Origin: Bacteroidota bacterium
GTDB taxonomy: Bacteria; Bacteroidota; Bacteroidia; Chitinophagales; Chitinophagaceae
Assembly (NCBI GenBank): GCA_023409975.1
Contig: JAEYQO010000023.1
Coordinates: 1-12,888, forward strand
DNA: 12,888 nucleotides
Direction: 5' to 3'
The notes under the pieces were generated by a model that had not been told where the DNA came from, did not search any database, and was given only the letters and a program-made list of their open reading frames with translations. Position 1 is the first letter of the stretch, and each line of letters opens with the position of its first letter. Made by a program: the position numbers and the translations under genes. Shown here piece after piece: positions 1 through 8,952 of this stretch.

Positions 1-1008
1 CTTGCGGGAGTTGTCGAACAAAGAGTCAACCGCCTCCTGAAGCATACGCTTCTCGTTACGCAGGATCACTTCTGGTGCTTTGATCTCGATCAGACGCTTC
101 AGACGGTTATTACGGATAATAACACGACGGTAAAGATCATTCAGATCGGAAGAAGCGAAACGACCGCCATCCAGTGGAACGAGCGGGCGGAGCTCTGGTG
201 GAATTACAGGAATGTACTGCATTACCGACCATTCCAGTCTGTTTTCAACGCGGGTATTGGCATCACGGAAAGCCTCTACAACGCTCAGACGCTTCAAAGC
301 TTCCTGCTTCCTTTGCTGGGAAGTCTCGTTAGCAGCAGCATTCCGGAGATCATAAGAAAGCTGATCCAGATCGATGCGGCTCAACAGCGAGTGAACTGCC
401 TCAGCACCCATCTTGGCGATAAACTTATTAGGATCATCATCCGGCAGATACTGATTCTCTTTTGAGATCGAGTCAAGTATTTCCAGGTACTCATCTTCCG
501 TGATCAGTTGTAGCTGAGTTTTTTCAGAATCCTTCAGGTTGAGCTTCTGACGGATCAGATCATCCGCCTCGCCACCCTGCACCACAACGTAGCGCTCATA
601 GTAAACGATACTCTCCAGCTTCTTTGAAGAAGTACCCAGCAGGTAACCGATCTTGTTAGGAAGTGATTTAAAGTACCAGATATGAACGATGGGAACAACC
701 AGCTTGATATGCCCCATGCGCTCACGACGCACTTTCTTTTCCGTTACTTCAACACCACAACGGTCACAAACGATACCCTTGTAACGGATACGCTTATACT
801 TACCACAGTAACACTCATAGTCCTTTACGGGACCGAAAATCTTCTCGCAGAACAGGCCATCACGTTCAGGCTTGTAAGTACGATAGTTAATTGTTTCAGG
901 CTTTAAAACCTCGCCATAAGAGCGATCCAGAATAGCATCTGGTGATGCCAGACTGATGGTGATCCTTCCGAATCCCGCTTTTGGACGGTTATCCTTTTTT
1001 ATAGCCAT
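1..1008 (-). CDS. rpoC: DNA-directed RNA polymerase subunit beta' (N-terminal part, cut by left edge)
   Basis: Catalytic beta' subunit of RNA polymerase. Only the first 336 codons are in the window; the gene continues past position 1. Translation from ATG at 1008-1006 gives MAIKKDNRPKAGFGRITISL. The N-terminal zinc ribbon has cysteines at residues 66, 68, 81 and 84. Near the left edge the highly conserved segment IPVIPPELRPLVPLDGGRF is followed by NNRLKRL. The catalytic NADFDGD loop lies outside. The start follows rpoB by 56 bp of AT-rich sequence without a Shine-Dalgarno, normal for Bacteroidota, and the pair is almost certainly one transcript. Identification is certain; only the partial length limits the entry. 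Confidence 0.98.
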   Translation of the reverse strand, partial: MAIKKDNRPKAGFGRITISLASPDAILDRSYGEVLKPETINYRTYKPERDGLFCEKIFGPVKDYECYCGKYKRIRYKGIVCDRCGVEVTEKKVRRERMGHIKLVVPIVHIWYFKSLPNKIGYLLGTSSKKLESIVYYERYVVVQGGEADDLIRQKLNLKDSEKTQLQLITEDEYLEILDSISKENQYLPDDDPNKFIAKMGAEAVHSLLSRIDLDQLSYDLRNAAANETSQQRKQEALKRLSVVEAFRDANTRVENRLEWSVMQYIPVIPPELRPLVPLDGGRFASSDLNDLYRRVIIRNNRLKRLIEIKAPEVILRNEKRMLQEAVDSLFDNSRK

Positions 1009-1064
1009 ATATTAATTCGATGTTTTTTAATTAAAATGATCAATGTTAATGCGACTGTCACGGA

Positions 1065-4000
1065 CTACTCAAACTTGAGTTCCAGACCCAGACCACGAAG
1101 CTCATTCACCAATACGTTGAACGATTCCGGAATACCCGGTTTCGGAACATTGTCACCTTTTACGATGGACTCATAAGTCTTGGCGCGACCCATTATGTCA
1201 TCAGATTTCAGTGTCAGCAGTTCCTGCAGGATGTTGGCAGCACCATAGGCTTCCAGTGCCCAAACCTCCATCTCACCAAAACGCTGTCCACCAAACTGTG
1301 CTTTACCGCCCAATGGCTGCTGGGTAATGAGTGAGTATGGTCCGATAGAACGCGCGTGCATCTTATCATCAACCATGTGGTGCAGTTTGATCATGTAAAT
1401 GATACCTACCGTTGCCTTCTGATCGAAACGCTCACCGGTTTCACCATCGTAGAGATAGGTATGCCCGAACTCTGGAAGTCCTGCATCAGTGATCAGATCA
1501 CTGATCTCCTCCACAGAGGCACCATCAAAGATTGGTGTAGCGAACTTAACACCCAGCTTCTCACCTGCCCAACCGAGAACAGTTTCATAGATCTGACCAA
1601 GGTTCATACGGGAAGGTACACCCAGAGGATTCAGAACGATGTCAACCGGTGTTCCATCTTCCAGGAACGGCATGTCCTCCTGACGAACAATACGGGCAAC
1701 GATACCCTTGTTACCGTGACGACCGGCCATCTTATCTCCGACTTTCAGCTTACGCTTGGAGGCCAGATATACTTTAGCCAGTTTCAATACGCCTGCAGGA
1801 AGCTCATCACCAATGCTCAGGTTAAACTTCTCACGCTTGTAACGTCCCAGTTCCTCGTTGTATTTGATATTGTAATTGTGCAGCAGTTGGTTGATCAGAT
1901 CATCTGTTTCTGTATCACCAGTCCAGCCCAGCGGATTTACGTTGGCGTAATCGATCGAGCCGAGAGTCTTGCTGTTGAACTTACCACCTTTTGCCAATAC
2001 CAGTTCACCAAAGTTGTTGGAGATACCTGCAGAAGACTTGTCTTTCAGAAGCGTCATCAGTTTCTCCATCAGCAGGCTCTTCAGATCATCGAGGTTCTTA
2101 TCATGAACCTTTTCAATCTTCTCAAGCTGTGCTTTCTCACGAACCTTTGAGTTCTTGTCTTTCTTGGCACGCTGGAACAACTGCTTGTCGATAACGACAC
2201 CTTCTGTACCACTTGGTGCTTTCAGAGAGGCATCTTTCGCATCACCGGCTTTATCGCCGAAGATGGCACGAAGCAGCTTTTCTTCCGGTGTAGGATCGGT
2301 TTCTCCTTTAGGAGTGATCTTACCGATCAGAATATCACCTTCCTTCACATGTGCACCGATTCTGATGATACCATTCTCATCGAGGTCTTTAGTAGCCTCT
2401 TCAGAAACGTTGGGGATATCCGGAGTCAGCTCCTCTTCTCCAAGCTTGGTATCACGTACCTCCAGTTCATATTCATCGATATGCACGGAAGTGAACAGGT
2501 CATCGCGGACAACCTTTTCGTTGATCACGATGGCATCCTCAAAATTGTAACCCTTCCATGGCATGAACGCCACCTTCAGGTTACGACCCAGTGCCAGTTC
2601 ACCATCCTGAGTGGCATAACCCTCAGTCAGGAAGTCACCGGTCTTTACCTTCTGACCACGACGAACGGCAGGTTTCAGAGTGATGCTGGTACTCTGGTTG
2701 GTTTTCTTGTATTTAGTAAGAGAATACTTTCTCAGATCGTCTTCGAAAGAAACCAGACGGTCTTTATCATTACGATCGTAGCGAACGTGAATCTCTTTAG
2801 CATCTACGAATTCTACGACACCGTTACCTTCAGCATGGATCTGAATACGGGCATCACGGGCAGCCTTAGCTTCCAATCCGGTACCAACTATCGGAACCTG
2901 TGGACGGATCAGCGGGACAGCCTGACGCTGCATGTTCGATCCCATCAGGGCACGGTTGGCATCATCATGCTCCAGAAACGGAATCAGTGAAGCAGAAAGA
3001 CCCACAATCTGGTTTGGCGCCACGTCCATGAACTCCACTTCCTGTGGTTCCAGGATCGGAAAGTCACCAGTCTGGCGGGATTTTACCTTATCGTTTACAA
3101 AACGGCCGCTTTCGTCCAGCGGAGCGTTCGCCTGGGCGATCTTAGCCTCATCCTCCTCTTCCGCACTCAGAAACTCATAGTTTTTCAGATCTACCTTCCC
3201 TTCCTTTACCTTACGGTAAGGAGTTTCGATAAAGCCCATGTCATTGATCTTCGCGTGAACGCAAAGCGTAGAGATCAGACCAATGTTCGGACCCTCAGGC
3301 GTTTCGATCGTACAAAGACGACCGTAGTGGCTGTAGTGAACGTCACGAACCTCGAAACCAGCACGCTCGCGGCTCAGTCCACCTGGTCCGAGTGCGGAGA
3401 TACGGCGTTTGTGCGTGATCTCAGACAGTGGGTTCGTCTGATCCAGGAACTGGGAGAGCTGGGAAGTTCCGAAGAAGGAGTTGATAACTGAGGAAAGCGT
3501 ACGGGCGTTAATCAGGTCGATAGGTGTAAAGACCTCATTATCACGCACGTTCATTCTTTCACGGATGGTACGAGCCATACGGGCAAGTCCCACACCGAAC
3601 TGAGCAAACAATTGTTCACCTACGGTACGTACGCGACGATTGCTCAGGTGATCGATATCATCGATCTCAGCCTTACCATTAGTCAGACGGACAAGGTACT
3701 TGATGATAGCGATGATATCCTGTTTTGTAAGCACCTTGGTATCCAGATTGATATCGAGGTTCAGCTTACGATTGATCTTATAACGACCAACTTCTCCAAG
3801 ATCATAACGCTTATCCGAGAAGAACAGCTTGTCGATAATACCACGGGCTGTTTCATCATCCGGCGCATCAGAACCACGGAGCTGACGGTAAATATGCTGT
3901 ACCGCTTCCAGCTCAGAGTTGGATGTATCTTTATTAAGTGTGTTGTAGATAATGGAGTAGTCACCGCTCACTTCTTCCTTCTGCAGGAAGATGGTGGCAA

Positions 4001-4877
4001 TGCCCATATCCTGAATCATGGATGCGTTATCCTCGGTCAGAACCTCATCACGATCCAGTACCACTTCATTCCGCTCGATGGAAACCACCTCTCCGGTGTC
4101 CTCATCTACGAAATCCTCCGTCCAGCTCCGCAGTACACGGGCAGCGAGGCGACGGCCAATATGAGGTTCCAGGCTCTTCCGGTCGGTTTTCACCTCGTCA
4201 GCCATTCCGAACAGTTCCAGAATGTCTTTGTCAGTTTCAAAACCGATTGAACGAAGCAGCGTGGTTACAGGAAATTTCTTCTTACGGTCGATGTACGCAT
4301 ACATCACGTTATTGATGTCGGTGGCAAATTCCATCCAGGCTCCCTTGAAAGGAATCACACGGGCAGAATAGATCTTCGTACCATTCGGGTGAACGCTCTG
4401 TCCGAAGAATACACCAGGCGAACGGTGTAGCTGAGAAACTACTACACGCTCAGCACCGTTGATCACGAAGGTACCACGGGGAGTCATGTAAGGAATGTTT
4501 CCAAGAAACACATCCTGCACAATAGTCTCGAAATCTACGTGCTCCTCATCGTTACAACTCAGGCGGAGTTTTGCCTTCAGTGGAACAGAATAAGTGAGGC
4601 CCCGCTCCATACATTCGTCGATGGTGTAACGTGGAGGGTCGATAAAGTAATCCAGGAATTCCAGAACGAAAATGTTCCTGGTATCGGTGATCGGAAAGTT
4701 TTCCTTGAACACCCGGAAGAGTCCCTCATTGTTCCTCTTATCAGGCGTTGTTTCGAGCTGGAAAAAATCCTTAAACGACTGGAGCTGAATACCCAACAGA
4801 TCGGGTGTTTCTGCTACGTCATGGATCTTACCGAAGTTGACGCGACCAGTGGTGGTCTTTTTTTGTGTGATGGCCAT
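1065..4877 (-). CDS. rpoB: DNA-directed RNA polymerase subunit beta
   Basis: Complete 1270-residue beta subunit, a normal length for Bacteroidota. It forms the RNA polymerase core with beta', alpha and omega. The rifampicin pocket is clear: SQLSQFLDQTNPL then THKRRISALGPGG, with D479, H489 and S494 at the positions of E. coli D516, H526 and S531. All three are wild type, so nothing here predicts rifampicin resistance. Other landmarks are KMAGRHGNKG at about 1047-1056 and GEMEVWALEAYGA near 1201-1213, close to the C-terminus. The ATG at 4877 gives MAITQKK and has AAGGAG about 12 nt upstream on the mRNA. The gene has its own promoter and leader, and rpoC follows in the same direction. Several long open frames on the opposite strand inside it are shadows. 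Confidence 0.99.
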   Translation of the reverse strand: MAITQKKTTTGRVNFGKIHDVAETPDLLGIQLQSFKDFFQLETTPDKRNNEGLFRVFKENFPITDTRNIFVLEFLDYFIDPPRYTIDECMERGLTYSVPLKAKLRLSCNDEEHVDFETIVQDVFLGNIPYMTPRGTFVINGAERVVVSQLHRSPGVFFGQSVHPNGTKIYSARVIPFKGAWMEFATDINNVMYAYIDRKKKFPVTTLLRSIGFETDKDILELFGMADEVKTDRKSLEPHIGRRLAARVLRSWTEDFVDEDTGEVVSIERNEVVLDRDEVLTEDNASMIQDMGIATIFLQKEEVSGDYSIIYNTLNKDTSNSELEAVQHIYRQLRGSDAPDDETARGIIDKLFFSDKRYDLGEVGRYKINRKLNLDINLDTKVLTKQDIIAIIKYLVRLTNGKAEIDDIDHLSNRRVRTVGEQLFAQFGVGLARMARTIRERMNVRDNEVFTPIDLINARTLSSVINSFFGTSQLSQFLDQTNPLSEITHKRRISALGPGGLSRERAGFEVRDVHYSHYGRLCTIETPEGPNIGLISTLCVHAKINDMGFIETPYRKVKEGKVDLKNYEFLSAEEEDEAKIAQANAPLDESGRFVNDKVKSRQTGDFPILEPQEVEFMDVAPNQIVGLSASLIPFLEHDDANRALMGSNMQRQAVPLIRPQVPIVGTGLEAKAARDARIQIHAEGNGVVEFVDAKEIHVRYDRNDKDRLVSFEDDLRKYSLTKYKKTNQSTSITLKPAVRRGQKVKTGDFLTEGYATQDGELALGRNLKVAFMPWKGYNFEDAIVINEKVVRDDLFTSVHIDEYELEVRDTKLGEEELTPDIPNVSEEATKDLDENGIIRIGAHVKEGDILIGKITPKGETDPTPEEKLLRAIFGDKAGDAKDASLKAPSGTEGVVIDKQLFQRAKKDKNSKVREKAQLEKIEKVHDKNLDDLKSLLMEKLMTLLKDKSSAGISNNFGELVLAKGGKFNSKTLGSIDYANVNPLGWTGDTETDDLINQLLHNYNIKYNEELGRYKREKFNLSIGDELPAGVLKLAKVYLASKRKLKVGDKMAGRHGNKGIVARIVRQEDMPFLEDGTPVDIVLNPLGVPSRMNLGQIYETVLGWAGEKLGVKFATPIFDGASVEEISDLITDAGLPEFGHTYLYDGETGERFDQKATVGIIYMIKLHHMVDDKMHARSIGPYSLITQQPLGGKAQFGGQRFGEMEVWALEAYGAANILQELLTLKSDDIMGRAKTYESIVKGDNVPKPGIPESFNVLVNELRGLGLELKFE

Positions 4878-4914
4878 ATTTTTAAAAAACTCCTTTTTTA
4901 CAAAACAAAATTTG

Positions 4915-4946
4915 CCTGATCTAAAAGGGACACCCTTTCAGTCAGG
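4915..4946 (-). promoter_or_regulatory. Hairpin in the rpoB leader, possible attenuator
   Basis: An inverted repeat lies between the predicted rpoB promoter and its start codon. CCTGA at 4915-4919 pairs with TCAGG at 4942-4946. After a one-base bulge and a mismatch, AAAGGG at 4924-4929 pairs with CCCTTT at 4933-4938 across an ACA loop, about 13 pairs in all. On the mRNA it is followed by a U-rich stretch (reverse complement of 4898-4914) and then the AAGGAG. That layout could be a weak terminator or attenuator, or a leader structure affecting rpoB translation. The pairing is seen; a regulatory role is inference. Confidence 0.45.
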
Positions 4947-5018
4947 TCATCATTCTGTAATCAACAAAAACTAGTCAATATTAATTTGTGCACAAGCTAG
5001 CTCCCGGCAAAGGGATGG

Positions 5019-5050
5019 CAAATATACGACAGGTGTTCGTTTTAAGCAAA
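5019..5050 (-). promoter_or_regulatory. Bacteroidota-type promoter for rpoBC
   Basis: On the minus strand TTTG (reverse complement of 5047-5050) is followed after exactly 20 nt by TATATTTG (reverse complement of 5019-5026). This matches the Bacteroidota primary-sigma consensus TTTG-N19-21-TAnnTTTG in every fixed position. Transcription would start near 5010-5015, leaving a leader of roughly 135 nt before rpoB. The site lies between the sigma-factor stop codon and rpoB, which suggests that rpoBC is transcribed independently of the gene upstream. Confidence 0.7.
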
Positions 5051-5094
5051 AAATATTCCAAACTTCACAAATTGCTGATTTTTTGCCGGAAATG

Positions 5095-5140
5095 GGGAAA
5101 AATAACCGGATCAGTATCATCGGCCTGGCCCCGCTCCGGT
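5095..5140 (-). terminator. Possible rho-independent terminator of the ECF sigma gene
   Basis: ACCGGA at 5105-5110 and TCCGGT at 5135-5140 form a perfect 6-bp stem. The 24-nt loop contains its own GGCC...GGCC self-complementary stretch. On the minus strand it is followed by TTATTTTT (reverse complement of 5097-5104). It lies about 20 bp past the sigma-factor stop and upstream of the rpoB promoter. The outer loop is long, so this is only a fair candidate. Confidence 0.4.
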
Positions 5141-5158
5141 CCGAAAATACGATTTTTT

Positions 5159-5842
5159 TCAAGCCGTCGGCACACCTGCAGGCTGACCAGGTTCTACTTC
5201 TATTCCGCGCAACACTTCCGAAACGATCCGGTCGATCCGATCCGATGACAATTGATAGACTCCCGGAAAATCCTGAACGTCCCGATGCGTTCTCTTCAGC
5301 AGTGTCCGTGCTTTCAGGAGTCGTGTCCTGATGTGTTCTTCTGTCGTACTCAGCAGATAGGCTGTTTCTGAAATACTATATCCATCGATCTCGGCCAGCA
5401 CATAGGCAGTCCTCACCGGTAGAGGTAAAGCCTCTACCCGATTCTCGGCCTTCCCCTCTACCTCGTCGGTTTTCTCCACCCTCACAGAGTCTGCCGGCAA
5501 TGCTGCAGGTACTCTTCCACATGCGGGCTCGGAAATTAAACCTTCATTCGGATCATTCTTACGTACCTTCAGGCAATGAGTGATCATCAATCTGCTGAGC
5601 CAGGTCCTGAAGGAAAGCCTTTGCGGAAACTCACTTATTCTCCTGAAGGCCTCCACATGAGCGCATCTTATCAGCTCCCCGGCGTCGCAGGTGTTCAGCT
5701 CATAGACCCTCGCGATCCTGTAAAGAGCATTGCTGTGCCTCCTGACGAGTACCTCAAAACAGAGCGCCCTCCCCGGCTGCTGCATGGTCTTCAATAGTTC
5801 TTTATCGGTAAGGTGCGCGTAAAGTAACATGGCTTGACTCAT
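5159..5842 (-). CDS. RNA polymerase sigma factor, ECF (sigma-70 family) type
   Basis: A 227-residue protein with the two-domain layout of extracytoplasmic-function sigma factors. Region 2 spans about residues 27-95, with FEVLVRRHSNALYRIA and the -10-recognition helix ending SFRTWLSRLMITHCLKVRK. A ~40-residue acidic linker follows. Region 4 spans about 133-185 and carries a helix-turn-helix around YSISETAYLLSTTEEHIRTR. A tail of about 40 residues (from 187) goes beyond the usual ECF end and could be regulatory. No anti-sigma gene is next to it; rsmG precedes it by 142 bp and rpoB follows. The ATG at 5842 gives MSQAMLLYAH; Met5 is an alternative start. No convincing promoter was found in the 142 bp upstream. 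The signal it responds to cannot be read from the sequence. Confidence 0.85.
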   Translation of the reverse strand: MSQAMLLYAHLTDKELLKTMQQPGRALCFEVLVRRHSNALYRIARVYELNTCDAGELIRCAHVEAFRRISEFPQRLSFRTWLSRLMITHCLKVRKNDPNEGLISEPACGRVPAALPADSVRVEKTDEVEGKAENRVEALPLPVRTAYVLAEIDGYSISETAYLLSTTEEHIRTRLLKARTLLKRTHRDVQDFPGVYQLSSDRIDRIVSEVLRGIEVEPGQPAGVPTA

Positions 5843-5984
5843 AACAACCGGTTTTTATGTTGAACGATCAGGATCTTCACAAATGGCCAAAATATCCTGC
5901 CATCAAGGCATATAAAGTACTAACCGAATACCTGAAGCCTATCAAATTAGCCATTTATAACATGTCAGCCAAATTAGATTTCTT

Positions 5985-6608
5985 TTAGCGGGGCACATAC
6001 ACGACGTACTTCTCTCTGAAGAACTCCCCGGGAAAGATATCGTAGATGGGAAAAAGGTGGGGCTTTAACCCTGATACTCTAACTTCTTCTGTCAGATCGC
6101 CTCCCTTCAGACACAGCAGCCCGTTAGCAAACTCATCGCTCATCCTTCCCTTAACCAGGGATGGCCTGATCCATTTCCAGAGTTCTGCCAGGGGCGCCAC
6201 TGCCCTGGATACAGCAAAGTCGAACTGCTGTTCTATCTGCTCCACCCTGCTGTGCACCGCTTTCACGTTCTTCAGGCCCGCACCGGCTGCTACTTCCTGC
6301 ACAACCTTGATCTTCTTACCGATGCTATCCGCTAATAGGAATTCCACTTCAGGAAAATAAATGGCAAGAGGAATGCCGGGGAATCCACCACCGGTGCCAA
6401 TATCAACAACCCGCGCACCATCATGGAAATTGCAAAGGGCAGCTATCGCCAGCGAATGCAGTACATGTTTTTCGTAGAGTGCATCTATATCCTTTCGTGA
6501 AATCACATTTATCTTCTCATTCCATTCCTTGTAAAGAGCTCCCAGCTCTCCAAACTGTTCTTGCTGCCGGGGGGTAAACTCCGAAAAATACCTGTTGATT
6601 ATTTCCAC
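5985..6608 (-). CDS. rsmG: 16S rRNA (guanine527-N7)-methyltransferase RsmG (GidB)
   Basis: A 207-residue cytoplasmic class I SAM-dependent methyltransferase that makes m7G527 in the 530 loop of 16S rRNA; loss of this modification gives low-level streptomycin resistance in other bacteria. The family N-terminus (LYKEWNEKINVISRKD, 25-40) precedes SAM motif I, VVDIGTGGGFPG at 67-78. Further family signatures are LLADSIGKK (91-99) and SRAVAPLAELW (134-144). Length is normal. The start is GTG at 6608-6606, whose first ten bases overlap the end of the upstream glycosyltransferase gene; no ATG fits the N-terminus better. The overlap indicates translational coupling. The usual gidA partner is not adjacent. 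Confidence 0.96.
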   Translation of the reverse strand: MEIINRYFSEFTPRQQEQFGELGALYKEWNEKINVISRKDIDALYEKHVLHSLAIAALCNFHDGARVVDIGTGGGFPGIPLAIYFPEVEFLLADSIGKKIKVVQEVAAGAGLKNVKAVHSRVEQIEQQFDFAVSRAVAPLAELWKWIRPSLVKGRMSDEFANGLLCLKGGDLTEEVRVSGLKPHLFPIYDIFPGEFFREKYVVYVPR

Positions 6609-7759
6609 TGTTGTTTGTTTTTCCAGACTACGTAGGGACTGACGGCAAAGTTATAGATCATCCAGCCCGGGTCGAACAAGGGAGTATACCCTGCCAGGCC
6701 TCTGTCTCCAAGACGACGTGCAGCAAACATCCAGAGCGCCCAGAAGATCAGGCATCTGGCAGCCATTAACCAGATGACCACAGACGCATCATGAACGATC
6801 ATCAGCACAGGAAACAGCAGCCAGACTAACGCATGGATACAAGCGTAGAGACCCACCAGGACCATGACCTCTTTCTTATAGTATTTGCCGGTTGATACAT
6901 GCCTTTGCTTCTGTCGAATCCATTGCCCCCAGGTTTCCGGTGCCTTCGACCAGGTAAACGATCTTGCATCAGCTACCACTGCCGTATTTGAGGATGTTGC
7001 ATAGGCCTGCATCAGAAGATCATCATCGCCGGATGGCAACTTGTTCCAGGCCCGAAAATCTTTTGCGGCCATAAATGCCTCCCGCACACAGGCAAGATTC
7101 CTGCCTACGGCCATATATGGTTTTCCTGCGAGCGCGTAGGTAGCATACTGAAGAAAGGTATTGATGGTTTCCCACCTTACAAATGCATTCAGCAGTCCTG
7201 CGCCCCGGATATGACCGCCATAACCCAGGGAAATTTCCTTTCCCGCCGAAAGGGGGGCTACCATCAGACGGATCCACTGTTCAGACGCAGGGACGCAGTC
7301 TGCATCCGTAAACAAAAGCGATTGAAACCTTGCTGCCGCAACACCTGCATTCAAAGCAAACTTCTTTCCCTTGAGCGTCCGCCTGGTTTGCCGGCTGATC
7401 GTAATGAACCTGAGGTGCTGATATACTGCCGAGAACTCCTCGAGTACAGTCAGCGTATCATCCTCCGAGGCATCATTGACTACCACTACTTCAAAGGAAG
7501 GGTAATGCTGTTCAAGTATCCGGGGAAGGTGAACCCTAAGATTGGCAGCTTCATTCCTTGCGCAAATGATCACCGACACCGGTTGCAGCGCTTCTTCCGG
7601 AACGTCTTTATGGACGGGCAGCCGGAATACATGGGAGAAAAACCAGTAGGCATATCCCAGCTGCAACAGCATGGCTCCTGTAAAAAGGTAAAACAGGCAG
7701 GTGATCAACACCGGGTAAAGATAGAGAGGTTTTTGTGCCTGTCCAGCTATTGTTATCAC
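6599..7759 (-). CDS. Membrane-anchored family 2 glycosyltransferase
   Basis: A 386-residue inner-membrane GT2 enzyme. One hydrophobic segment at about 14-40 precedes a GT-A domain. SVIICARNEA (62-71) starts the nucleotide-sugar fold, VVVVNDASEDD (91-101) follows, and TDADC (151-155) is the metal-binding DxD motif. GDDD (244-247) is the catalytic acidic motif, and QKQRH (283-287) takes the place of the processive QxxRW box. A hydrophobic C-terminal part (about 297-347) holds two or more membrane helices. The layout resembles enzymes adding sugars to lipid carriers, polysaccharides or carotenoids; acceptor and donor cannot be told. The start is GTG at 7759-7757, 62 bp from the divergent tgt gene. 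Its 3' end overlaps rsmG by 10 bp. Confident to family only. Confidence 0.88.
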   Translation of the reverse strand: MITIAGQAQKPLYLYPVLITCLFYLFTGAMLLQLGYAYWFFSHVFRLPVHKDVPEEALQPVSVIICARNEAANLRVHLPRILEQHYPSFEVVVVNDASEDDTLTVLEEFSAVYQHLRFITISRQTRRTLKGKKFALNAGVAAARFQSLLFTDADCVPASEQWIRLMVAPLSAGKEISLGYGGHIRGAGLLNAFVRWETINTFLQYATYALAGKPYMAVGRNLACVREAFMAAKDFRAWNKLPSGDDDLLMQAYATSSNTAVVADARSFTWSKAPETWGQWIRQKQRHVSTGKYYKKEVMVLVGLYACIHALVWLLFPVLMIVHDASVVIWLMAARCLIFWALWMFAARRLGDRGLAGYTPLFDPGWMIYNFAVSPYVVWKNKQQWK

Positions 7760-7790
7760 TGACTTAAATCCACACTGTGATACACAATTG

Positions 7791-7798
7791 TATCTTTG
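7791..7798 (+). promoter_or_regulatory. Candidate -7 element of the tgt promoter
   Basis: TATCTTTG fits the Bacteroidota TAnnTTTG element and ends 23 bp before the tgt ATG, giving a short leader of about 15-20 nt. No TTTG lies 19-21 bp upstream, so the -33 part is missing or degenerate. It sits in the 62-bp gap between the divergent glycosyltransferase and tgt genes. Confidence 0.5.
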
Positions 7799-7821
7799 CG
7801 CGCTCTCAGCAGCGCTACTAC

Positions 7822-8951
<1,130 letters not shown>

Positions 8952-8952
<1 letters not shown>

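Noticed and set aside
682..906. Plus-strand 74-codon frame opposite rpoC
   Set aside because: Antisense to the rpoC zinc-ribbon coding region; composition explained by rpoC.
1356..2150. Long plus-strand open frame (264 codons) opposite rpoB, and others at 2349-2990 and 3612-4250
   Set aside because: They lie antisense to the highly conserved rpoB coding sequence and their translations show no domain or plausible start context; they are shadows of rpoB codon use.
4971..5162. 63-codon minus-strand frame in the rpoB leader region
   Set aside because: It spans the predicted rpoB promoter and the terminator hairpin and encodes nothing recognisable; rplL is not hidden here.
5843..5984. Promoter for the ECF sigma gene
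   Set aside because: The best match (TATTTTG near 5888) has the wrong internal spacing and no TTTG at the right distance, so no promoter is claimed.
7777..7821. Longer tgt start at 7777
   Set aside because: The extra 15 residues do not resemble the Tgt N-terminus and the frame would run through the candidate -7 element; ATG 7822 fits the family length of 376.
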